64,000 bases of DNA from Microcaldota archaeon (GTDB lineage: Archaea > Micrarchaeota > Micrarchaeia > Micrarchaeales > Micrarchaeaceae), in the NCBI GenBank assembly GCA_021799475.1, contig JAJZAJ010000002.1, forward strand, positions 18,855 to 82,854. The letters are read 5' to 3'. A program made the position numbers and the translations under genes. Shown here piece after piece: positions 58,820 through 64,000 of the stretch (its first letter is position 1; every line of letters begins with the position of its first letter). Below the pieces are notes generated by a model. The model did not search any database, was not told where the DNA came from, and worked only from the letters and a program-made list of their open reading frames with translations.

Positions 58820-58945
58820 TTTATCAATGATTAATGGATACTATCTATTTAATTACTTTCTTATGTTCAGGCTTTGCTCCTATGAATTCATTCTTGATCA
58901 GGATAGAGGGTAGATGATTTGAACTTTATTTTCATAAACTTAAAA

Positions 58946-58957
58946 TGCGATTGCCGG
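58946..58957 (-). repeat. Short copy of the tRNA-Gly 3' end
   Basis: TGCGATTGCCGG matches 61467-61478, the last 12 bases of tRNA-Gly(GCC), in the same orientation. It lies in a 237-bp gene-free gap (58820-59056) just before the small-protein cassette. Possible att scar. Confidence 0.45.
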
Positions 58958-59020
58958 ACTTTGCGACAAAAACAACATTCCCCAACGCTATACATCGCAA
59001 TACATTTCTATTATGCTTAA

Positions 59021-59030
59021 ATAGATTCAA
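59021..59030 (+). promoter_or_regulatory. TATA box of the small-protein cassette
   Basis: TGCTTAAATA region about 27-36 bp upstream of ATG 59057, predicting a leaderless or near-leaderless transcript. Confidence 0.55.
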
Positions 59031-59056
59031 CTACTACGATAGTATCGGCGATAAAA

Positions 59057-59206
59057 ATGGCCGATGCTGTTGAAGTTGAATGCCCGCATTGCGATTATGC
59101 ATGGCACTCAAAGGTTAAAAAGCAGTGGGTCTGCTGCCCGAATTGCATGAAGAAGTTCCACAATCCTAATGTTTCGATTCTCGATAGACAACTGGTGACC
59201 ATATGA
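59057..59206 (+). CDS. Zinc-ribbon miniprotein
   Basis: 49 aa. ECPHCDYAWHSKVKKQWVCC continues into PNCMKKFHNPN: a CxxC...CxxC treble-clef or ribbon of the type found in small nucleic-acid-binding proteins. A TATA box lies just upstream, and its stop overlaps the next start (ATGA). It heads a run of four small genes. Confidence 0.75.
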   Translation: MADAVEVECPHCDYAWHSKVKKQWVCCPNCMKKFHNPNVSILDRQLVTI

Positions 59207-59310
59207 CACAAACAAAACCGATGTCAAGGAGACAGGCTCTGAGGGAGTTGAACGCAATGTCAGCCGCACGAATCTTCGCAGATTCGGAAAAGAAAAAAAG
59301 AGGTAGATAA
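59203..59310 (+). CDS. 35-residue basic miniprotein
   Basis: MTQTKPMSRRQALRELNAMS followed by AARIFADSEKKKRGR. Short and helical (SRRQALRELNAM). Called on its ATGA overlap with the zinc-ribbon gene and the 2-bp gap to the next gene. Function unknown. Confidence 0.5.
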   Translation: MTQTKPMSRRQALRELNAMSAARIFADSEKKKRGR

Positions 59311-59312
59311 CT

Positions 59313-59663
59313 ATGCCATTCACATCCCCATTCGGAATGATAACGACTCCAAGCTTCAACCCGTCTTATTCCAACGTGCCACAGAACAAGCCATTAAAGC
59401 CAGCACCACTACCGCAGAACAAGCCTCTAAGGACAGCCACAGCCCCAGACGAAGAGCCAGAAGATGATCCCGTCTCGCTCTTGAACGGCGGTCGTCGCCT
59501 TCATATATTCTCTAAGCGGGAGGAATCAAACCCGTCAGAAGCGCAGCTCAAAGAAACATCTGTTCCCTCAACAACCCAAATTTCTCCTATGCTGATGTCT
59601 ACGCTATCCGAGATGACACAGCTACCGCAGAGGCTCAACCCGAACAGGCCGATATTCGTATAA
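59313..59663 (+). CDS. Proline-rich hypothetical protein
   Basis: 116 aa, low in secondary structure. It has two near-copies of PQNKPLK/R (NVPQNKPLKPAPLPQNKPLR), an acidic stretch (DEEPEDDP), and ends in LNPNRPIFV. Probably disordered, like viral structural or scaffold proteins. It starts 2 bp after the 35-residue gene and ends 10 bp before the next; PxxF-type terminal motifs recur in the neighbour. Confidence 0.6.
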   Translation: MPFTSPFGMITTPSFNPSYSNVPQNKPLKPAPLPQNKPLRTATAPDEEPEDDPVSLLNGGRRLHIFSKREESNPSEAQLKETSVPSTTQISPMLMSTLSEMTQLPQRLNPNRPIFV

Positions 59664-59673
59664 GGTGATACCC

Positions 59674-59877
59674 ATGCCAAACAACTTCAACCCTGCGCTG
59701 CTACACGCTCCAAAGCCAGCATCATTCACTCCATCAGGAGCACAAGTAAGCTACGGCAAGAACTCGGAAGGCACAAATGTAGAGACTGTTTCAAGGGGCC
59801 CATCCTCTATCTTGAACTCAACGGAGCCTATCTTCCTTATGATTCTCGCCATTACCTTGTCGTTCTTCTTGAGATGA
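59674..59877 (+). CDS. Small hypothetical protein, probably truncated fusion with flanking DNA
   Basis: 67 aa. A very good AAGGTGAT ribosome-binding site precedes ATG 59674. Residues 1-40 (MPNNFNPALLHAPKPASF...) share the Pro/Asn/Phe style of the upstream protein. Residues from about 44 on are antisense to the truncated glycosylase copy at 59796-59918, so the original 3' end was probably lost when the cassette met that gene. Confidence 0.55.
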   Translation: MPNNFNPALLHAPKPASFTPSGAQVSYGKNSEGTNVETVSRGPSSILNSTEPIFLMILAITLSFFLR

Positions 59878-59918
59878 GCTACGCCCTTCGTCCACACTTT
59901 CTTGTCTATGAGAAGCAT
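59796..59918 (-). pseudogene. Truncated N-terminal fragment of a second AlkA-like glycosylase
   Basis: From ATG 59918 the minus strand reads MLLIDKKVWTKGVAHLKKND then KVMARIIRKIGSVEFKIEDG. The intact glycosylase at 58250 begins MLLTDKNTWKTGIVHLKKND. The shared start, spacing and about 50% identity show a paralogue of which only ~41 codons survive; the HhH and catalytic regions are gone. It begins 7 bp after the DUF981 stop, its probable former operon partner. Confidence 0.8.
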
Positions 59919-59925
59919 ACGCAAC

Positions 59926-60546
59926 TCACGGTGCAGTGATAAGGTGTCCCATTATCGCCTGCGAACCGATGTAGCATGCGACAAGGCTAGAGGCAAGCAT
60001 TGCAATCCAGAAGACTGCGAGGCAGAAATACCAGCCCACCCACGGATCCTTCTTCAGTCCGGGGAATCTGTCCGCTATCATTGCTACCGGGTAGGAGAAA
60101 ACCCCTGCAATGCCATAGCAGCAATAAAGTGCAAGCAATGCCAGCGGCGCCTGTGTCAGCCCGAGGTTGTAGCCCTGCACTCCGTATATTATCGTCATTA
60201 TTCCGACAAGCAGCCCGAAGAACCCTGCATACTCCAATCTAACTTTGTAGCGTATCGAGAACGCGAACGAGAGTATCACCAACCCAAACGACACCATCGC
60301 ATCGTAGAAAAGTATGTTGTAGCTACCCGGAAGCGGCCAGGTGAATTGTCCCCAGAGCGCCATTACCACTATGTAGAAACCGACGACCATAAGGGGCACT
60401 CCCGCAGCGGAAAGATGCTCGGAATAATCCCTTGCCTTCTTCCTGTAAACGAAATACATCGACGTTATGACGTAAAGGAGCAGGAATCCTGCAAAGCCGA
60501 TTGCGAAAAGGGAGTACGCTAGGTTGTCTATGAATACCATACTCAT
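59926..60546 (-). CDS. DUF981 family membrane protein
   Basis: 206 aa from ATG 60546, seven or so hydrophobic helices. PLPGSYNILFYDAMVSFGLVILSFAFSIRY and LEYAGFFGLLVGIMTIIYGV are the conserved parts of this archaeal family, frequent in thermoacidophiles. No biochemical role is known. Downstream it runs directly into the truncated glycosylase start. Confidence 0.85.
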   Translation of the reverse strand: MSMVFIDNLAYSLFAIGFAGFLLLYVITSMYFVYRKKARDYSEHLSAAGVPLMVVGFYIVVMALWGQFTWPLPGSYNILFYDAMVSFGLVILSFAFSIRYKVRLEYAGFFGLLVGIMTIIYGVQGYNLGLTQAPLALLALYCCYGIAGVFSYPVAMIADRFPGLKKDPWVGWYFCLAVFWIAMLASSLVACYIGSQAIMGHLITAP

Positions 60547-60658
60547 CACTCATCAATCGAACGAAATGAAAGTTTAATAACCTTTCTTGATGTTTGGCGG
60601 CTACTGCAAACAATTATATACGAGCGCTGCGAGCAGTGAATATATCCAAGGTGGAAAA

Positions 60659-61462
60659 ATGCAAAAAATCGGCAAGCTGTTGGATTTGTCTGGGAAGACT
60701 GCCATTGTGACGGGAGGCGCCAATGGGATAGGGTACAGGATAGCGTATAGGTTTGCTGAAGCCGGAGCCAATGTCGTTATCGCAAACAGATCGGAAGAGG
60801 AAGGGAAAAAGGCAGCTGAAACTCTAAGGAAAAAAGGCTGGAAAGCCACGGCAATAAAAACTGATGTCTCCATTGAAAATAGCGTAAAGGATTTGGTGAA
60901 AAAGACGGTCAAGCTTTATGGCGGAATAGACATACTCGTCAACAATGCTGGCATATATCCGGTGATTCCTTTGAAGGAGATGACTCTGGAAGAGTTTGAT
61001 TCAGTTCTTGCAATAAACCTGAAGGGTGCATTCCTGTGCACAAAGTATGTGGCTGAGCAGATGATAAAGCGGAATAGTGAAGGCAGGATAATAAATATAA
61101 CATCGATAGACGCGCTGCATCCGTCATCGATAGGTCTTGCCCACTACGACGCATCAAAGCACGGCCTATGGGGCTTCACGAAGAACATCGCTCTCGAACT
61201 CGCGGAGCATAAGATATGGGTGAATGCGATTGCTCCCGGTGGTATTTTCACTCCCGGGGTTGAGAAGTTCTTGACGGCAGTGCCGGTGCCAGGCCACGTC
61301 GACATGAAGAAGATGATAGAAACACTTATCGCTCATGTGCCGATGAACAGGCTTGGGGAACCGGATGAGATAGGCAAGGTCGCTCTGTTCCTTGCCTCAG
61401 ACATGTCATCGTACATGACGGGATCGCAGATAGTAGTCGATGGAGGAGTGCTGTTGAAATAA
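60659..61462 (+). CDS. Short-chain dehydrogenase/reductase
   Basis: 267 aa from ATG 60659, preceded by AAGGTGG. Classical SDR: cofactor site TGGANGIG, NNAG at about residue 91, ITSIDA with the catalytic Ser, and YDASK (Tyr-xxx-Lys). ANRSEEEGKK after beta-2 (Asn-Arg) suggests NADP preference. The closest functional types would be 3-oxoacyl-ACP-reductase-like or sugar (glucose/gluconate) dehydrogenases; the substrate cannot be told. It ends 4 bp before the 3' end of the convergent tRNA-Gly gene. Confidence 0.9.
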   Translation: MQKIGKLLDLSGKTAIVTGGANGIGYRIAYRFAEAGANVVIANRSEEEGKKAAETLRKKGWKATAIKTDVSIENSVKDLVKKTVKLYGGIDILVNNAGIYPVIPLKEMTLEEFDSVLAINLKGAFLCTKYVAEQMIKRNSEGRIINITSIDALHPSSIGLAHYDASKHGLWGFTKNIALELAEHKIWVNAIAPGGIFTPGVEKFLTAVPVPGHVDMKKMIETLIAHVPMNRLGEPDEIGKVALFLASDMSSYMTGSQIVVDGGVLLK

Positions 61463-61466
61463 AAAG

Positions 61467-61539
61467 TGCGATTGCCGGGATTTGAACCCGGGTTACTGCC
61501 TTGGCAAGGCAATGTCCTACCAGGCTAGACTACAATCGC
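61467..61539 (-). tRNA. tRNA-Gly (anticodon GCC)
   Basis: Acceptor GCGATTG/CAATCGC is perfect and the discriminator is A. Anticodon loop TTGCCAA carries GCC, and the T-stem CCGGG/CCCGG is perfect. A TATA (GTATAAATAC on the minus strand) lies at about 61567-61576. A short copy of its 3' end occurs at 58946 and a decayed full copy at 63849. Confidence 0.95.
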
Positions 61540-61698
61540 ATATAAGACAACGAATATTCTACTAAGAAAGTATTTATACATCTCTGTGGGCTGCTGTTCA
61601 TCCTATGTCCTTCTTCGCAGAAGATTGATGCCGCAACCTGCATTGGGCGGGGGGTTGCGTGCCAAAATGGTACTATGCGATGATATAGCACTGGTCCA

Positions 61699-62856
61699 TT
61701 ATCTCTGCTTTGATTTTACGGGACCGTTTGTGTTTTTCAGGACTTCCGACATTCCTCTCAGTTCAGCATATTCTGAAAGATCCGCTCCCCTGAGCATCTT
61801 CAGGAATTTGTCTTCTTTCGGGCAGATGAGTCTTATGACATCATCCAGTGTCTCTACTCTTTCGTTCATGAAACATGAAGCATATTTCACGCGCAGCAGT
61901 ATCCTGGTGTAAAATGAACAGCTCAGGAGAAATGCCTGCCCGTTAATCACCCTATTTATGATATCCATTCTGCTTTCCCCAAAATGCCGCTCATAATAGC
62001 TGAATTTCCTTTCTAGATTTTCTTCGCTGTAGCTGATTATTTGAGAGAACTTGAGTATCAGTTCTATGAACTTCTTCTTGTCAAGTTCTAGATACTTCCT
62101 TCTTCCTTCGAGATTTTCTTCGCTATGACCGACTACTGGAGGATACTTCAGTATCAGTTCTATGAACCTTTTCTTGTCAAGTTCTAGATACTTCCTTCTT
62201 CCTTCGAGATTTTCTTCGCTATGACCGACTACTGGAGGATACTTCAGTATCAGTTCTATGAACTTCTTCTTGTCAAGTTCTAGATACTTCCTTCTTCCTT
62301 CGAGATTCTCTTCGCTGAGGCCGACTATTGGGGGGAATTTGAGTATCAGTTCTATGAACTTCTTCTTGTCAAGTTCTAGATACTTCCTTCTTCCTTCGAG
62401 ATTCTCTTCGCTGTAGCCGACTATTTGAGGATACTTCAGTATCAGTTCTATGAACTTCTTCTTGTCAAGTTCTAGATACTTCCTTCTTCCTTCGAGATTC
62501 TCTTCGCTGAGATTGACTATTGGGGGGAATTTGAGTATCAGTTCTATGAACTTCTTCTTGTCGAGTTCGAGATACTTCCTTCTTCCTTCGAGATTCTCTT
62601 CGCTGAGGCTGACTATTTGAGGAAACTCATTTATCAATTTGACTATTTTACTTATGCCAAGATATTCAGATAGGTATAAAATGAACCTTGAAACGGTCTG
62701 TGCTGTGGGTCTCACTTCTTTGAGCCTGACTTTATCGACCCCTAGGCTAACGAGCAGTTCCCTTGCTGCCGCATATCTAGGTTCATCGTCATATGTTGAC
62801 TTTTCATCTATTTGCAAAGCTAAGTCCAATACGGCATCATGGTCGATTTGATCCAT
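61699..62856 (-). CDS. mTERF-like protein of near-identical 32-residue repeats
   Basis: 385 aa from ATG 62856. After an 80-residue helical N-domain come six tandem 32-residue units (SEENLEGRRKYLELDKKKFI then ELILK[FY]P[PQ][IV]V[NGS][LYH]) at 62625-62050, plus a degenerate seventh. The pattern FPxIVxxSEENLExRxxYLEL resembles eukaryotic mTERF helical repeats, which wrap nucleic acid. Units are almost identical even in DNA; variation is confined to a few positions (VSL, VNL, VGY, VGL, VGH, VGH). This suggests recent expansion and a modular binding surface. The C-terminal ~110 residues are unique and helical. Confidence 0.8.
   Translation of the reverse strand: MDQIDHDAVLDLALQIDEKSTYDDEPRYAAARELLVSLGVDKVRLKEVRPTAQTVSRFILYLSEYLGISKIVKLINEFPQIVSLSEENLEGRRKYLELDKKKFIELILKFPPIVNLSEENLEGRRKYLELDKKKFIELILKYPQIVGYSEENLEGRRKYLELDKKKFIELILKFPPIVGLSEENLEGRRKYLELDKKKFIELILKYPPVVGHSEENLEGRRKYLELDKKRFIELILKYPPVVGHSEENLEGRRKYLELDKKKFIELILKFSQIISYSEENLERKFSYYERHFGESRMDIINRVINGQAFLLSCSFYTRILLRVKYASCFMNERVETLDDVIRLICPKEDKFLKMLRGADLSEYAELRGMSEVLKNTNGPVKSKQR
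62050..62625 (-). repeat. Six tandem 96-bp coding repeats
   Basis: 96-bp units encode the 32-residue repeats. Long runs such as CTTCTTGTCAAGTTCTAGAT recur unchanged, so the array is prone to recombination-driven copy-number change. Mis-assembly of the copy number is possible. Confidence 0.9.
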
Positions 62857-62863
62857 GTTTAAT

Positions 62864-62878
62864 GCGGCTGTAAGCCGC
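62864..62878. promoter_or_regulatory. Start-proximal hairpin of the repeat-protein gene
   Basis: GCGGCT, GTA, AGCCGC: a perfect 6-bp stem 7 bp before ATG 62856 on the message side. It could hide the start codon region. A TATA-like CTTAAATATC (minus strand) lies at about 62934-62943. Confidence 0.45.
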
Positions 62879-62994
62879 TGCAATAAAGCCTCTGTTTCCG
62901 TGATTCAATCACTGTAATGACAGAGTTCTACCAGATATTTAAGACTGTCGAAAGGCAATATAACAAGGAGAGAGTCTGTTATTTCGTGTTCTTC

Positions 62995-63023
62995 CGTCGA
63001 CAAAATCAGGAATGCCGCAGCCC
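62995..63023 (+). repeat. 29-bp direct repeat, left copy
   Basis: CGTCGACAAAATCAGGAAT followed by GCCGCAGCCC. It matches 63626-63654 with one mismatch. The pair brackets the ASCH gene. Confidence 0.8.
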
Positions 63024-63149
63024 TGCACTGGACAGAAGGCTGTGGCGCGACGTAACTACCCGGGTTTCAGATTCCGAAGAAACTATTTAGAAACTATAGC
63101 GCCGAATACCTTATGCAGGTGTTGAGGAGTTGATCTTTCCGGTGTTTGA

Positions 63150-63494
63150 ATGATACACGAAATGTCGCTAAACCCAGATCCGTTTGAGAAAATCAGGAAC
63201 GGAGAGAAGACGATAGAGATACGTCTATACGATGACAAGAGGAGAACAATAGCGTTAGGAGACATTATTACTTTTAGCATGCTGCCAGAAAAAACGGAAA
63301 AGATAAGGGTCGAGGTAATAGGGTTGTCTATTTTCAAATCGTTCCGTGATCTTTTCTCAAACTTCGATAAATCAAAATTCGGGCACAATAATGTTCCGAA
63401 CATTGAGGAACAGATAAGTAGACTACGTGAACACTATACTGCAGAAGCCGAGCGAGAGAACGGTGTGATTGGGATACATATTAAACTCATATAA
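63150..63494 (+). CDS. ASCH-domain protein
   Basis: 114 aa PUA-like fold: MSLNPDPFEKIRNGEKTIEIRLYDDKRR, ALGDIITFSML, IGLSIFKSFRDLF and a final GVIGIHIKLI. ASCH proteins bind or cleave RNA, and some hydrolyse modified nucleosides such as N4-acetylcytidine (known for YqfB-type members). GGTGTTTGA precedes the ATG. The gene is flanked by 29-bp direct repeats, suggesting it moved as a unit. Exact activity is unknown. Confidence 0.88.
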   Translation: MIHEMSLNPDPFEKIRNGEKTIEIRLYDDKRRTIALGDIITFSMLPEKTEKIRVEVIGLSIFKSFRDLFSNFDKSKFGHNNVPNIEEQISRLREHYTAEAERENGVIGIHIKLI

Positions 63495-63625
63495 GTTTTA
63501 TGCGGAGCGTGGCAATCGCTGTGAACAGCTGTTATAAACCTCAAGAAAGGAACCTTATTCCAATAACGTAAAAATGACTGGATTTGAACCTCCGACGACA
63601 AAATAGAATTTCTAGCAGTTCCTTT

Positions 63626-63654
63626 CGTCGACAAAATCAGGAATTCCGCAGCCC
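63626..63654 (+). repeat. 29-bp direct repeat, right copy
   Basis: CGTCGACAAAATCAGGAAT followed by TCCGCAGCCC, one mismatch to the left copy at 62995. A partial third motif (CGACGACAAAATAG) lies at about 63587-63600. Confidence 0.8.
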
Positions 63655-63701
63655 GACGGTTAACAAAAAGTTTGCTGCCGGGATGATATTACTCAATATA
63701 A

Positions 63702-63810
63702 CTTAATATTATATGTGGTTGCTCTCCTCGTGGCTTTAAGGAGCCTCAGCCGGTAGTTGGCCCTAAGGGCTGATTCCTGAACGATATCAATAGACATGTT
63801 TTGATATCGT
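63702..63810 (+). other. Possible structured non-coding transcript
   Basis: No reading frame is seen in 63495-63848. An AT-rich TATA-like region (AATATTATATG, about 63707-63717) is followed by potential stems (CTCCTC...GAGGAG-like; GGCCCTAAGGGCT) and a perfect 10-bp inverted repeat ACGATATCAA / TTGATATCGT at 63781-63790 and 63801-63810. It may encode a small RNA ending at that repeat. Weak evidence. Confidence 0.3.
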
Positions 63811-63848
63811 TTACTCCGTTCTTTGTCTCATTACATGTAGCTTCCATT

Positions 63849-63921
63849 GCGATCTTAGTCTAGCCTGGTATGACATTGCCTTGCCAAGGCAGTAACCCGG
63901 ATTCAAATCCCCGAGGTCTCA
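63849..63921 (+). pseudogene. Decayed tRNA-Gly (GCC) copy
   Basis: Same length as tRNA-Gly(GCC), with an identical anticodon arm (TTGCCTTGCCAAGGCAG). The D-stem has one changed pair, the T-stem has two mismatches (CCGGA/CCCCG), and the acceptor GCGATCT/AGGTCTC has one mismatch and one wobble. No TATA is evident upstream. Likely a pseudogene or recombination relic, in inverted orientation to the intact gene at 61467. Confidence 0.7.
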
Positions 63922-63987
63922 AATTATTTTTGTCTTTCGTATTAGAGAAAACAATATAAACCTGAGGGAACATAGTTTACTAGTTTT

Positions 63988-64000
63988 ATGAATGCTAAGG
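63988..64000 (+). CDS. Possible gene start cut by window edge
   Basis: ATGAATGCTAAGG at the very end, with a TATA-like CAATATAAAC at about 63951-63960. Only four codons are visible, so nothing can be said about the product. Confidence 0.25.

Noticed and set aside
59902..60522. Plus-strand frame of 206 codons
   Set aside because: Antisense shadow of the DUF981 membrane protein; Cys/Arg/Tyr-rich with no recognisable motif.
62050..62625. CRISPR-like regular repeats
   Set aside because: The 96-bp period is continuous coding sequence with no unique spacers; it encodes a repeat protein. No CRISPR array or cas genes were seen anywhere in the window.
63050..63090. Sequence resembling a tRNA-Gly T-arm (ACCCGGGTTTCAGATTCCG)
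   Set aside because: Requires insertions to align and has no flanking tRNA structure.
63570..63600. tRNA T-arm-like sequence (GGATTTGAACCTCC)
   Set aside because: Only two of five T-stem pairs form, and no acceptor or anticodon arm can be found around it.

Overview
The window is archaeal chromosome, most likely from an acidophilic DPANN lineage (Micrarchaeota/ARMAN-like; this placement is inference). Evidence for Archaea: ribosomal proteins L21e and L40e, RNA polymerase subunit F beside a DUF655 gene, a TATA-binding protein, aIF5B/IF-2, an archaeal ThrRS with its own editing domain, archaeal-type TrpRS, tRNAs without encoded CCA, and TATA boxes (TTTAAATA-like) about 25 bp upstream of many starts, suggesting frequent leaderless transcripts. 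A DoxD-like protein and a compact central-carbon operon fit an acid-mine-type habitat.

Layout. 1-4.1 kb: a chaperone operon (winged-helix regulator, grpE, dnaK, dnaJ) behind a perfect inverted-repeat operator. 4.4-16.9 kb: housekeeping genes (thrS, topA, trmI-like, TBP, L21e, rpoF, DUF655) plus a large surface beta-helix protein. The TBP is unusual in having only one of the two canonical repeats. 17.0-34.5 kb: an apparent integrated element that starts at the 3' end of tRNA-Glu with a tyrosine recombinase. It carries a defence cluster (AbiE-like toxin pair, type III restriction-modification, a short PIWI/Argonaute operon with an AlbA_2/Schlafen-type partner), an IS110/IS1111-type transposon and, at its right end, a complete diversity-generating retroelement (DGR): target gene, structured RNA, template repeat and reverse transcriptase. 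34.6-36.9 kb: two AT-rich accessory genes, a DUF218-like gene and an exonuclease III.

37-42.3 kb is a tight operon, mdh - citrate synthase - isocitrate dehydrogenase - MmgE/PrpD - ComA-like. It could run from malate to 2-oxoglutarate if the PrpD homologue replaces aconitase. 42.5-46.4 kb holds a membrane-tethered HTH protein and a four-gene pilin-like secreted operon. 46.5-58.8 kb is mostly housekeeping (infB, ndk, MIP18-type protein, flippase, trpS, L40e, glycosylase, DoxD). It is interrupted by a 1-kb segment bounded by a 22-bp duplication of the tRNA-Thr 3' end. 58.9-64 kb is accessory: a cassette of very small proteins that abuts a truncated second glycosylase gene, DUF981, an SDR, tRNA-Gly, an mTERF-like protein built from near-identical 32-residue repeats, an ASCH gene flanked by 29-bp direct repeats, and a decayed tRNA-Gly copy.

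The strongest discoveries are the DGR (17 VR/TR differences, all at template adenines) whose reverse transcriptase is interrupted at a G11 tract, the short-Argonaute operon, the single-repeat TBP, and the mTERF-like modular repeat protein. tRNA 3' ends recur as insertion scars at three loci.
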